NCBI GenBank assembly: GCA_016712595.1
Contig: JADJQT010000002.1
Span: 558,001 to 622,000 of the forward strand
From: Rhodospirillales bacterium
GTDB taxonomy: Bacteria; Pseudomonadota; Alphaproteobacteria; Rhodospirillales; Defluviicoccaceae
Reading direction: 5' to 3'
Length of the DNA stretch: 64,000 bases
Part shown: positions 32,938 through 41,607 of the stretch, piece after piece
Position numbering within the stretch: position 1 is the stretch's first letter
Layout: every line of letters starts with the position of its first letter
The notes under the pieces: generated by a model
The model's input: only the letters and a program-made list of their open reading frames with translations
The model's database searches: none
What the model was told of the DNA's origin: nothing
Position numbers and translations under genes: made by a program

Positions 32938-35676
32938 TCAGCCGCTCAGCAACGCCCGGGTTTCGGCGATGGCCTCGGCCAGCCCCAACCGGCGGATCGA
33001 AACGCCGTCGGGAAAGGCGCCGGATAGCCGGCTCGGCAACTGGCGATCGAGCATGACGAAGACGCCACGGTCGCCGGCGCGGCGGATCAGCCGGCCGTAG
33101 GCCTGCTTCAACTTCAACCGTACCAGCATCTCGTCATAGCGCCGCCCTCCCATCGCCTCGCGCCGCGCCCGGTGCAAAAGGCTCGGCCGCGGCCAGGGTA
33201 CCCGGTCGAAGACGATGAGGCGCAGCGAGCGGCCGGGAACGTCGATGCCGTCGCGCACGGCGTCGGTTCCGAGCAGGCAGGTATCCTCCTCGGCACGGAA
33301 GATATCGATCAGCGAGCCGACGTCGAGCGGATCGACGTGCTGCGCCAATAGCCCGAGTCCGGCCTCCTCGAGCGGCTGGGCGATCGCCGCGTGCACCGCG
33401 CGCAGCCGGCTGATTGCGGTGAACAGCCCGAGCCCGCCGCCATTGGCAGCGACGAAGAGCGTCCGGTAGGCCGCTGCCACCTGGCGCACATCGTCGCGAG
33501 CGACGTCGGTGACGACGATAACGCGGGTGCAGGCGGCATAATCGAACGGTGAGGACAGCGCCGAGCGCTCAGGGGCTGCATTCAAGTGCCGCGCGCCGGT
33601 CCGGTGCTCCGCTGCCGCCCAATCGGCGCCTGCGTCGCCGGTGCCGTCGCGCAGGGTCGCCGACGTGATCAACGCGCCATGGGCCGGGCGTAGGACAATG
33701 TCGGCGAACGGGCGCATCGGATCGATCCAGTGGCGACAAAGCCCGACATCGAGCTCCCGACCTTCGGCGCGTTCCACCGACAGCCAATCGAAGAACCCCT
33801 CCGGTTGCGGCTGGTCGAACGCTCGCAGCATCGAACGCCAGCCGGCGAGAGGTTCGCTTGCCCGCCGCTGGATGCTGCGGCGCAGGCCGTCGATGCGCTG
33901 GCGCGCGGCTGTATCGAGCGTTTCCGCCTCATCATCGAGCCGCGTGACAAGCGCCGCGACCAAGGCCCGCAACGGTCGGGCGAGCTGGCCGAGCGCCGCT
34001 TCCAGCGTCGACGCCGCTTCGATCAACCCCGGAACAGCTGGTTGAGGTTCGGTCTCTAGGCTGAAGGACAGCTCGCCCTCGCGGCTGCGGGCGTAGACCT
34101 GCTGGCGGACAAGGGCGAGAAATGCCTCGGCGGGTCCCATTGGTGTGCCAGCGGCGAGGCGCGCGCGCCAACCGGGACCGGGAAGGCCGCGGGCATGAAC
34201 GAGCGCCTCATCGAGGGCAGTCGCGGCCTCGCGCTGCTCTCCGATCATCTCGAAGGCCCGGTCCTTGAGGCCTCGCCGGCGCTGGCGTCCCCCATCCTCC
34301 GCGCCTCTCAGCCAGCGCCGGAGTTCGGCGGTTTCCCGGCCGCTCAGATGCAGCGAAAACGTCTCATCCGCGGCGTCGAAGAGTTGATGTCCTTCGTCGA
34401 AGACGTAGCGCGTTGGCAAAATGTGCTCGTCGGCGCTGCGCGCTGCCTGGATGATCACCAGCGCATGGTTGGCGACGACGATCTCGGCTCGCCGCGCCCG
34501 GCGAATGGCGCGTTCGACAAAGCAGCGCCGATAGTGGCGGCAGGCGCCGTAGATGCATTCCCCGCGGGTATCGGTGAGATCCAAGGTGAGCCCGGCGCCG
34601 AGCAGATCGGCGAGCCAGGCGGGAAAATCGCCGCCGACCATATCGCCGTCGCGTGTCGCCAACGCCCAGCGGGCGACGAGGCCGAGGGCGGTTGCATCTT
34701 CGCGACGGGCCGAAAGCCGCTCCAGGGCCTCCTCGTAGTTCAGCAGGCAAAACAAATTCTCGCGCCCCTTGCGGACGATCACCTTTTGTCCCTTGTCCCG
34801 CAGGTCGGGATAGGCACGATCGAGCTCCTGATCGAGCTGACGCTGGAGGTTGCGCGTATAGGTGCTGATCCATACCGCGCCGTGGTTTTTCTGCGCCCAG
34901 AGCGTCGCTGGCGCAATGTAGCCAAGGGTCTTGCCGATGCCGGTGCCGGCCTCCGCCAGGACGACGCGTGGCTCATCCGAGCGATCGCGCGGCATGAACG
35001 CCGCCGCGGCGCGCGAGGCATAATCGAGCTGCTGCGGGCGTGGCTCGGCCGAGACACCCAGGAGTTGAACGAGACGCGCGCGCGCCTCGACCGGTTCGAC
35101 GGGGCGCGAATCGGGTGGTGCCTCGCCGGCGCGATCCTCCCAGTCCTTGATCTGCAACCACACCCGCATTCCGTCTTCCGGCCGATCGACCCCGGGCGAC
35201 GCGGAGCCCGAGCCAAGGGCGGCGAGAACCGATGGAGCCCAGCGCCATCCGCCACGGGCCATCGTCCGTGCGATCGCGGTTGCGTTTCTGCCCGGCGATG
35301 CGGTGAGTTCAGCGAGCAGCGCGCGGGCGGCGGCGAGAAGCATCTGCGCCTGAGCCTCGCGCGTCTGCGGTACCGTCAGCAGGAGCGCGTCGGCAAGGCC
35401 ACGCGGTGTCGGTACGCAAAAGCGGCCCGGGCGGACAAAGGCGAACAGCTCGAGGACGTCGTGAGCGTCGATCGCCGGCAGGTGCAGGCGTCTCGCCGCT
35501 ACGCGCGCGTGACAGACGACGGGCGCGGCACCGCGGCGGAGGCGCTCGGCTGCCGCCGCGAGCGTCAGCGTCTCGTTGGCTCCCGCTTCTATCCAAACCG
35601 CTTCGCGCGCGCCGACCACCAGCGCCGGAACGTCGGGCAGGCACGCGCGGGCGGCGGCGAATGCGGCATGAGTCAT
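32938..35676 (-). CDS. DinG/YoaA-like ATP-dependent DNA helicase with extended N-terminus
   Basis: The 912-residue protein is an XPD/DinG-type superfamily-2 helicase that unwinds damaged or structured DNA. The Walker A motif is EAGTGIGKTLGYIAPATLW (about residue 240) and the DEAH-like box is VFDEGHQLFD. Cysteines in ENLFCLLNYEEAL and GECIYGACRHYRRC fit the Fe-S cluster region. The C-terminal motif VI is RLKLKQAYGRLIRRAGDRG. About 190 residues precede the helicase core. Their pattern (VVCHARVAARRLHLPAIDA) hints at a degenerate exonuclease-like domain that lacks the acidic catalytic residues; this is an inference. The ATG at 35676 starts MTHAAFAAARACL. The downstream TerB-like gene lies 161 nt away on the same strand. 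Confidence 0.88.
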   Translation of the reverse strand: MTHAAFAAARACLPDVPALVVGAREAVWIEAGANETLTLAAAAERLRRGAAPVVCHARVAARRLHLPAIDAHDVLELFAFVRPGRFCVPTPRGLADALLLTVPQTREAQAQMLLAAARALLAELTASPGRNATAIARTMARGGWRWAPSVLAALGSGSASPGVDRPEDGMRVWLQIKDWEDRAGEAPPDSRPVEPVEARARLVQLLGVSAEPRPQQLDYASRAAAAFMPRDRSDEPRVVLAEAGTGIGKTLGYIAPATLWAQKNHGAVWISTYTRNLQRQLDQELDRAYPDLRDKGQKVIVRKGRENLFCLLNYEEALERLSARREDATALGLVARWALATRDGDMVGGDFPAWLADLLGAGLTLDLTDTRGECIYGACRHYRRCFVERAIRRARRAEIVVANHALVIIQAARSADEHILPTRYVFDEGHQLFDAADETFSLHLSGRETAELRRWLRGAEDGGRQRRRGLKDRAFEMIGEQREAATALDEALVHARGLPGPGWRARLAAGTPMGPAEAFLALVRQQVYARSREGELSFSLETEPQPAVPGLIEAASTLEAALGQLARPLRALVAALVTRLDDEAETLDTAARQRIDGLRRSIQRRASEPLAGWRSMLRAFDQPQPEGFFDWLSVERAEGRELDVGLCRHWIDPMRPFADIVLRPAHGALITSATLRDGTGDAGADWAAAEHRTGARHLNAAPERSALSSPFDYAACTRVIVVTDVARDDVRQVAAAYRTLFVAANGGGLGLFTAISRLRAVHAAIAQPLEEAGLGLLAQHVDPLDVGSLIDIFRAEEDTCLLGTDAVRDGIDVPGRSLRLIVFDRVPWPRPSLLHRARREAMGGRRYDEMLVRLKLKQAYGRLIRRAGDRGVFVMLDRQLPSRLSGAFPDGVSIRRLGLAEAIAETRALLSG

Positions 35677-35985
35677 GCCCCACTATAGCGCTCCGGACGC
35701 GTTCGCCATCCCTTCACGTCGAAGTCGTCGAGATGACTCTGTCGCCAAACAGGAGCATTCGGTTGTATTCGCTCCCAGCCTTTCATGGTGCACTCTTCTC
35801 ACGGAGGGATGGAATCATGGAGGATGGAAGAATACGCCACGGGCGAGGTTCTTCGTGCAAGTGCCGCAGAGCCTGGGTCTGGGCGGGCGAGGCCTAGCCG
35901 GTGCGACAGAGGCGGCCCGTGATCACCGCCCTCGTTGCGCGCGCGATTGTGCGATAGGGCGGGGGGGGGGGAACGGAGAGAGGGC
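35677..35985. other. Gene-free divergent spacer with G11 tract
   Basis: About 310 nt separate the dinG-like and arfB starts. No credible coding frame is seen. It carries both divergent promoters and an 11-G run just before the arfB ribosome binding site. Confidence 0.5.
35961..35971. repeat. Eleven-G homopolymer upstream of arfB
   Basis: The tract ends 14 nt before the arfB start codon, next to the GGAGAGAG ribosome binding site. Length changes here would alter promoter or leader spacing. A run this long in a GC-rich genome can also occur by chance. Confidence 0.8.
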
Positions 35986-36408
35986 ATGATCCGCATCACC
36001 GAGCGCATCGCCATCGACGAGGCGGAGATCGAGGAGAGCTTCGTGCGCGCTTCGGGGCCGGGTGGGCAGAACGTCAACAAGCTGTCGACGGCGGTGCAGT
36101 TGCGCTTCGATGCCCGGCGTTCGCCGTCGCTGCCGGCAGCGGTGCGGGCGCGCCTCGCGCTGCTCGCCGGCCGGCGGCTGACCCAGGACGGGGTGATCGT
36201 GATTATCGCCCGCCAACACCGCACCCAGGACCACAACCGTCGCGACGCGCTTGAGCGCCTGGTCACGCTGATCCGCGCGGCGGCGCAGCCCCCGCGGACG
36301 CGCACGCCGACGCGGCCGACCGCGTCGTCACGCCGCCGGCGCCTGGACGCGAAGGCTCGCCAGTCGCGGCGCAAGACCGAGCGCAGCGGCGCAGTGGTGG
36401 ACGACTGA
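35986..36408 (+). CDS. arfB: Alternative ribosome-rescue factor ArfB (YaeJ)
   Basis: ArfB is a codon-independent peptidyl-tRNA hydrolase that frees stalled ribosomes. The 140-residue protein carries the catalytic GGQ loop (RASGPGGQNVNKLSTAVQL, G26-G27-Q28). Its long basic C-terminal tail (SRRRRLDAKARQSRRKTERS) inserts into the empty mRNA channel in known ArfB. The ATG at 35986 is chosen because the GGQ protein starts MIRITERIAIDE; an in-frame start at 35935 precedes the G11 tract. It is a single gene with its promoter just after the G11 run. Confidence 0.94.
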   Translation: MIRITERIAIDEAEIEESFVRASGPGGQNVNKLSTAVQLRFDARRSPSLPAAVRARLALLAGRRLTQDGVIVIIARQHRTQDHNRRDALERLVTLIRAAAQPPRTRTPTRPTASSRRRRLDAKARQSRRKTERSGAVVDD

Positions 36409-36491
36409 TCGATCGCTTGTGCGTCGGGCAAGCGGAGCCAGCGGATAAGCACGCATGAAACGCGGCGTTGATCCCGCATGCTCGCGCAGCG

Positions 36492-36520
36492 TTGACAAGG
36501 CCGTCGCGGCCGGACATAAA
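36492..36520 (+). promoter_or_regulatory. Sigma-70-like promoter of argD
   Basis: TTGACA at 36492-36497 and CATAAA at 36515-36520 are separated by 17 nt. This matches a housekeeping promoter for the argD-argF-hslO run, giving a leader of about 60 nt. Confidence 0.55.
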
Positions 36521-36538
36521 GTCCTCTTTTGGAATGCG

Positions 36539-36562
36539 GGGCCGGTGGCGGAACACCGGCCC
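36539..36562 (+). promoter_or_regulatory. Terminator-like hairpin in the argD leader
   Basis: A perfect 9-bp stem (GGGCCGGTG with CACCGGCCC, 6-nt loop) is followed within 5 nt by GTTTTT, then directly by the GGGAGGGG ribosome binding site of argD. It could be a read-through terminator or attenuator, or the end of the upstream transcript from arfB. No competing structure was identified. Confidence 0.5.
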
Positions 36563-36585
36563 AACGTGTTTTTGGGAGGGGTGCG

Positions 36586-37767
36586 ATGATTCCGCCGGTC
36601 ATGGCGACGTACGACCGGTTCGACCTAGCCGTTGATCGCGGCGAGGGCGCCTACATCGTCGCTACGGACGGTCGCCGGTTTCTCGACTTCGGTGCTGGTG
36701 TCGCGGTGAACGCGCTCGGCCACTGCCACCCGCACCTCGTAGAGGCGTTGCGGGCGCAGGGGGAGCGGGTCTGGCACTGCTCGAACCTCTACCGCATTCC
36801 CGGGCAGGAACGGCTGGCGGCACGCCTCGTCGAGGCCAGCTTTGCCGATGCCGCCTTTTTTTGCAACTCCGGTGCCGAGGCGATTGAGTGCGGCATCAAG
36901 CTGGTGCGCAAATACCAGCACGTCGCCGCCGCACCCCAGCGCTATCGCATCATCACCTTTACCGGGGCATTCCACGGCCGGACGCTGGCCACCATTGCCG
37001 CCGGCGGTTCCGCCAAGTATCTCGCCGGTTTCGAGCCGGCGGTCGACGGGTTCGATCAGGTCGCCTTCGGCGATCTCGACGCCGCCCGCGCCGCCGTTGG
37101 TCCAAAGACCGCGGGCATTCTCGTCGAGCCGATCGAAGGCGAGGGCGGTATTCACGTGGCATCACCCGCATTCCTGCGCGGGCTGCGTGCGCTGGCCGAC
37201 GAGCACGGCCTCTTGCTGTTTTTCGACGAGGTGCAGTGCGGCATGGGTCGCACGGGACGCCTGTTCGCCCACGAATGGGCTGGTGTCGTTCCTGATGTCA
37301 TGGCGCTGGCCAAGGGCCTCGGCGGCGGTTTTCCCCTGGGGGCCTGTCTCGCCAACGCCCGTACCGCGGCGGCATTTTCTCCGGGGAGCCACGGCTCGAC
37401 GTTTGGCGGCAATCCGCTGGCGATGGCGGTGGGCAATGCCGTGCTCGACGTCATGCTCGCCGATGGTTTTCTCGCCGGTGTCGCTGCTGCCGCCTCAGAG
37501 CTGCAGCGGCGCCTGGCGATACTGCCTTCTCGCCATCCAGCCGTTATCGCCGAGGTTCGCGGCGCGGGTCTGATGTTGGGGCTGCGTTGCGTCGTCGAAA
37601 ATCGAACGCTGGTACGCACGTTGCTCGGGTTGGGCCTGCTGGCGATTCCGGCGGCGGACAACGTCGTCCGCCTGCTGCCGCCCCTGATCATCGGCGATGG
37701 CGAAATCAACGAAGCCTGCACCATCATCGAGCACGCCTGCGCGGAGCTCGGCAGCCGTGCGGCGTAG
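36586..37767 (+). CDS. argD: Acetylornithine aminotransferase
   Basis: ArgD is a PLP aminotransferase of arginine synthesis, often also acting in lysine synthesis. The 393-residue class-III enzyme has DFGAGVAVNALGHCHPHLVE, FCNSGAEAIECGIKLVRKY, FTGAFHGRTLATIAAGGSAK, the PLP aspartate in FFDEVQCGMGRTG and the lysine in LAKGLGGGFPLGA. The ATG at 36586 has GGGAGGGG 7 nt upstream. argF begins immediately after the stop (TAGATG), so the two are coupled. Start codons further upstream overlap the leader hairpin. Confidence 0.94.
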   Translation: MIPPVMATYDRFDLAVDRGEGAYIVATDGRRFLDFGAGVAVNALGHCHPHLVEALRAQGERVWHCSNLYRIPGQERLAARLVEASFADAAFFCNSGAEAIECGIKLVRKYQHVAAAPQRYRIITFTGAFHGRTLATIAAGGSAKYLAGFEPAVDGFDQVAFGDLDAARAAVGPKTAGILVEPIEGEGGIHVASPAFLRGLRALADEHGLLLFFDEVQCGMGRTGRLFAHEWAGVVPDVMALAKGLGGGFPLGACLANARTAAAFSPGSHGSTFGGNPLAMAVGNAVLDVMLADGFLAGVAAAASELQRRLAILPSRHPAVIAEVRGAGLMLGLRCVVENRTLVRTLLGLGLLAIPAADNVVRLLPPLIIGDGEINEACTIIEHACAELGSRAA

Positions 37768-38712
37768 ATGTCTGCGCCAAACGTTGCGATACCATCGCTT
37801 ATGATGGGGCCAAGACACTTTCTTGATCTTGATCGCTTCGCTGGCGATGTGTTGCGGCAAATTCTCGATCGCGGCCTGCAGATCAAACGCGCCGGCCGCG
37901 CCGGCGCGGATCGGCGTCTGCTCGAGGGCCGGACACTGGCGATGATCTTCGAGAAACCCTCGACCCGCACGCGGGTTTCGTTCGAGGTCGGCATGCGCCA
38001 GCTTGGTGGCGACGTCGTGCCGCTCAGCGACAGCGCCTCGCAGCTCGGCCGCGGTGAGACGATGGCGGACACGGCGCGGGTGCTGTCCCGCTATGTCGAC
38101 GTGATCATGATCCGCACGGACGAGCCGCAGAAACTAGCCGAACTCGCCGAATTCTCCAGCGTTCCGGTTATCAATGGGCTGACGGATGAATCGCACCCGT
38201 GCCAGCTCATGGCCGACGTTATGACCTACGAGGAACATCGCGGCAGCATCGCCGGGCGGACGGTGGCCTGGAGCGGCGACGCCAATAACGTCGCCCGGTC
38301 CTGGGTCCATGCTTCGGTCCGCTTCGGTTTCCGTCTGCGCGTCGCCTCGCCGATGCCGTTTCGCGGGCGCAAGCGGCTGATGGACTGGGTGCGCGCCGAG
38401 GGCGGCGAAGTGATCCTCGCCAGCACGCCGGAAGAGGCAGTCGAGGGCGCCGACCTGGTGGTCACCGATACGTGGGTGTCGATGGGGATGAAGGAGGCGG
38501 AACGGCGCCATATCGCGCTTGCCCCCTACCGAGTCGACGAGGCGCTGATGGCCCGTGCCCGGCCCGACGCGCTGTTCATGCATTGCCTGCCGGCGCATCG
38601 CGGCCAGGAAGTCAGCGAGGGTGTCATCGACGGGCCGCAGTCGGTGGTCTGGGACGAGGCAGAAAACCGCCTGCACGCACAAAAAGGCATTCTCGCCTGG
38701 TGTCTCGGCTGA
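37768..38712 (+). CDS. argF: Ornithine carbamoyltransferase
   Basis: ArgF makes citrulline from ornithine and carbamoyl phosphate. The 314-residue protein has the carbamoyl-phosphate-binding STRT motif (FEKPSTRTRVSFE, S65-T68), DESHPCQLMADVMT, and the ornithine-binding HCLPAHRGQEV. The block VVTDTWVSMGMKEAERR is also characteristic. Its ATG directly follows the argD stop. The N-terminal dozen residues precede the usual start (MGPRHFLDLDRF), so translation may also begin at one of the internal ATGs at 37801 or 37804. Confidence 0.95.
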   Translation: MSAPNVAIPSLMMGPRHFLDLDRFAGDVLRQILDRGLQIKRAGRAGADRRLLEGRTLAMIFEKPSTRTRVSFEVGMRQLGGDVVPLSDSASQLGRGETMADTARVLSRYVDVIMIRTDEPQKLAELAEFSSVPVINGLTDESHPCQLMADVMTYEEHRGSIAGRTVAWSGDANNVARSWVHASVRFGFRLRVASPMPFRGRKRLMDWVRAEGGEVILASTPEEAVEGADLVVTDTWVSMGMKEAERRHIALAPYRVDEALMARARPDALFMHCLPAHRGQEVSEGVIDGPQSVVWDEAENRLHAQKGILAWCLG

Positions 38713-38749
38713 CTTGCGCGTCTCGGGCACGGTCCGCGGACACGGATCG

Positions 38750-39676
38750 ATGACGGACGACGACGGAATGCTCCCGCCGCTCACGGTTGACTGCGTCCAG
38801 CCGTTTCAAATCGAGGCGACGGGCGTGCGTGGCCGGCTCGTTCGCCTCGGCGCCACGCTCGAGGGCGTTCTGGCTGGTCACGCCTATCCGCCGGCGGTCG
38901 CAGCGATGCTGGCGGAGGCGCTGGCGATGGCCGCGGTGCTGTCGAGCAGCTTGAAGTACGATGGCATCTTCACCTTGCAGCTCGAAGGAGACGGGCCGGT
39001 CGGGTTGATGGTTGTCGATTACACCAGCAGTGGTCACGTGCGGGGCTACGCGCGATTCGACGCTGAACGTCTGGCCGCCGAGGCGCCCGCCGCCAACGCG
39101 TCCGTCCCGCAGCTGTTCGGCGCGGCGCGGATGTCGTTCACCGTTGATCAGGGCCCGGACACCGCGCGCTATCAGGGGATCACCCCGCTGGAGGGGGCAA
39201 CGCTCGCCGCGTGCTGCCACGCGTATTTTCGTCAGTCAGAGCAGCTGCAGACGGCGATCATGCTGTGTGCTTCGGATATGGCACGCGCGGAAGAGCCGCG
39301 CCGGGCCGGTGCGCTGATGATCCAGCGCCTGCCGATCGCAAACCCGCTGCAGTCCGACGCCGCGGAAGACGACTGGCGGCGCGCCGTCGCCATGATGAGC
39401 AGTGCCACCGCCAGCGAACTGTTATCACCCGCGCTCGCTGCCGATTCTCTGCTTTACCGGCTGTTCAATGAAGATGGCGTGCGAGTCTACCGCCAGCGGC
39501 CGCTGGCATACAGATGTCGCTGTTCACAAGCGAAGGTCGAGCGCACGCTTGCCGCCTTTCCGCTTGCCGAACTGATGGCGATGGCTGAGAACGGGGTGCT
39601 GCAGGTGACCTGCGAGTTCTGCAAGGCGAACTACGTCATGGACGAGGCCGCCCTGCGGGCAGTTGGCTCCCGCTGA
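38750..39676 (+). CDS. hslO: Redox-regulated chaperone Hsp33
   Basis: Hsp33 is a cytosolic holdase that becomes active when its zinc-binding cysteines are oxidised. The 308-residue protein has the core block VVDYTSSGHVRGYARFD and the C-terminal zinc motif C256-x-C258 (RCRCSQAKV) with C288-x2-C291 (VTCEFCKANY). The ATG at 38750, 37 nt after the argF stop, gives MTDDDGMLPPLTV; the longer frame is a shadow of argF. It is probably cotranscribed with argDF. Confidence 0.95.
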   Translation: MTDDDGMLPPLTVDCVQPFQIEATGVRGRLVRLGATLEGVLAGHAYPPAVAAMLAEALAMAAVLSSSLKYDGIFTLQLEGDGPVGLMVVDYTSSGHVRGYARFDAERLAAEAPAANASVPQLFGAARMSFTVDQGPDTARYQGITPLEGATLAACCHAYFRQSEQLQTAIMLCASDMARAEEPRRAGALMIQRLPIANPLQSDAAEDDWRRAVAMMSSATASELLSPALAADSLLYRLFNEDGVRVYRQRPLAYRCRCSQAKVERTLAAFPLAELMAMAENGVLQVTCEFCKANYVMDEAALRAVGSR

Positions 39677-39716
39677 CCAGAATAGAGATTGAAGCAGACG
39701 TTCGGGGCTATCGACG

Positions 39717-40298
39717 ATGAAGACCGCGAGCCTGATCATCCTTGCGCTATTGGTCCCCTTGGGGGTGACGAGTTGCGAGACGTCTCCGGCGCCGCCGCGC
39801 GAGCTATCGTTCGTTCACGCGTCGCCGATCCTGCTCAATGTCGGCACCGCCGAGATCGACTCGAAGTATCACAGTTCCTCCTCGCCACCCAACATCGAGG
39901 GGACGGTGACGCCATCGCCGGAGGGCGCGCTTATCCGCTGGGCGCAGCAGCGGCTGCGTTCCGTGGGCACGCAGAACGTTGCCCGGTTCACCGTCTTGAA
40001 TGCACCGCTGACGGCCGAGACCCTGCCGGCTTCCTCGGCGCTCTCTGGTGTGTTCGGCAGTGCGCCGGGCCAGCGCTGGACGGTGACCCTCGAAGCCCAG
40101 ATCGAGATCTTCGACGACAGCGGAAGCCGCCTCGACGGTTACAGCGCCAAGGTCTCGCGCACGCGCGACATGGAAGGCGGGCTGACCTACGAGGAGCGCA
40201 ATCGCCGCTGGTTCGAGATGCTCTCGGCGACGATGAACGAGTTCGACTCGCAAATGGAATCGGGACTCCGTCAGTACGCTGGCTCATGGTTGCGGTAA
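39717..40298 (+). CDS. Hypothetical lipoprotein
   Basis: The 193-residue product has a lipoprotein signal (LIILALLVPLGVTSC, lipobox cysteine C20), so it should be membrane-anchored and periplasmic. The mature part mixes beta strands (QRWTVTLEAQIEIFDDSGSR) and a C-terminal helix (ERNRRWFEMLSATMNEFDSQ). I recognise no named domain. The gene ends 7 nt before the clcA-like start, so the two are likely cotranscribed after hslO. Confidence 0.72.
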   Translation: MKTASLIILALLVPLGVTSCETSPAPPRELSFVHASPILLNVGTAEIDSKYHSSSSPPNIEGTVTPSPEGALIRWAQQRLRSVGTQNVARFTVLNAPLTAETLPASSALSGVFGSAPGQRWTVTLEAQIEIFDDSGSRLDGYSAKVSRTRDMEGGLTYEERNRRWFEMLSATMNEFDSQMESGLRQYAGSWLR

Positions 40299-40305
40299 GC
40301 GTGGT

Positions 40306-41607
40306 GTGACGTATTCCGGCCGCTTTCTCGCTCTCGCGGCAGTCGTCGGGGTTTTGACCGGTCTTCTCTCCACCGGCTTTCAGGTGGGGATTGCCCTCGT
40401 CATCGGCGGCTATGCGGCGGTGGTGCGCCGGACGGCTGAAATCGGCGTTCCCGGCTGGATCGTCGCCGCGTCACTGAGCGCGGTGATGGTGTCTGCTGCG
40501 GTGCTGATCTTGCGCCGGATCGCGCCGGAAGCCGCCGGGAGCGGCATTCACGAAGTCGAAGCCCACATCGATGGCGTGCGCCCGTTACGCTGGAAGCGGG
40601 TGCTGCCGGTCAAGTTCGTCGGCGGTATCCTCGCCTTGGGCGCCAACCTGACCGTGGGCCCGGAAGGCCCGGTTGTGCACATGGGCGGGGCGGTGGGCCG
40701 GATGCTGGCCGATCGGTTCCACTTGCGCGGCGAGCACGGCAAGGCTCTCGTCTGTGCCGGCGCAGGCGCAGGCATCGCAGCCGTATTCAACGCGCCACTC
40801 GCCGGCTTTCTGTTCGTGCTCGAACAGATGCGGCGCCATTTTTCGCTCACCGTCGTCTCGTTCCACGGCCTCGTTCTCGCCTGCGTCAGCGCAGCGATCG
40901 TTACCGCCTTGTTCTTCGGCCAGGGGCCGGCATTTCCGATCAAGGATTATCCGACTCCGGCGCTGCTCGATCTGACGCTGTTCGTTGCTCTGGGGGCCGG
41001 CATCGGCGCTGCGGGCACCTTATTCAACCGGGTGTTGATAACGACGATTGAGGTCTTTGAGCGCGTCCGCCGCTGGCGCCCGCTCGTGGTGGCGCCGATG
41101 ATTGGCGCGGCGACAGGGGTGCTGGTGGTCGTCCTTCCTCACGGTGTCGGCTCGGGGCAGGCGCTCACCCTCAAGCTGTTTCTCGAACCGTTCGGCTGGC
41201 AGATGTTGGTCCTGCTGCTTGTCGTTCGGCTGCTGACGACTCTCGTCAGCTACGCGGCGGAAGCACCCGGCGGAATATTCGCGCCATTGCTGGCGATCGG
41301 CGCGATCACCGGCCTCGCCTTCGGGCAGTTGTTTGGCGCCCTTTTCCCCGGTCTCGTCGCCGAGCCGGGGGTTTACGCCCTCGCCGCGATGGGGGCGCTG
41401 TTTGCCGCGACACTGCGCATTCCGCTGACGGCAATCGTTCTCGTGATCGAGATCACCAACAACGTCGGCGTTTCCCTGGCGATCATCGCCAGTTGTCTCG
41501 CCGCCAGTCTCGCGGCGCAAGCGCTCGGCGCCAAGCCACTCTATGAAGACTTGCTGGAGCGCCTGATCGCGCGCCAGAAGCGTCATCTCGGGGAGGGCGA
41601 GGGTTAG
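40306..41607 (+). CDS. CLC-family chloride channel/exchanger with altered proton-site residue
   Basis: The 433-residue, about 10-12-helix protein matches the CLC family. Visible are the first chloride motif GSGIHE (residues 78-83), the second motif GPEGPVVHMGG with the external gating glutamate kept (E120), and the third motif GGIFAPLLAIG. GAKPLYEDLL carries the pore tyrosine. Aligned with E. coli ClcA, EEMRPQF is EQMRRHF here, so the internal proton glutamate E203 is Q174. The arginine of GREGP is proline. In E. coli ClcA the E203Q change abolishes proton coupling. This protein may therefore be a Cl- channel or uncoupled carrier. The start is a GTG at 40306 with only a weak ribosome binding site. 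Confidence 0.9.
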   Translation: MTYSGRFLALAAVVGVLTGLLSTGFQVGIALVIGGYAAVVRRTAEIGVPGWIVAASLSAVMVSAAVLILRRIAPEAAGSGIHEVEAHIDGVRPLRWKRVLPVKFVGGILALGANLTVGPEGPVVHMGGAVGRMLADRFHLRGEHGKALVCAGAGAGIAAVFNAPLAGFLFVLEQMRRHFSLTVVSFHGLVLACVSAAIVTALFFGQGPAFPIKDYPTPALLDLTLFVALGAGIGAAGTLFNRVLITTIEVFERVRRWRPLVVAPMIGAATGVLVVVLPHGVGSGQALTLKLFLEPFGWQMLVLLLVVRLLTTLVSYAAEAPGGIFAPLLAIGAITGLAFGQLFGALFPGLVAEPGVYALAAMGALFAATLRIPLTAIVLVIEITNNVGVSLAIIASCLAASLAAQALGAKPLYEDLLERLIARQKRHLGEGEG

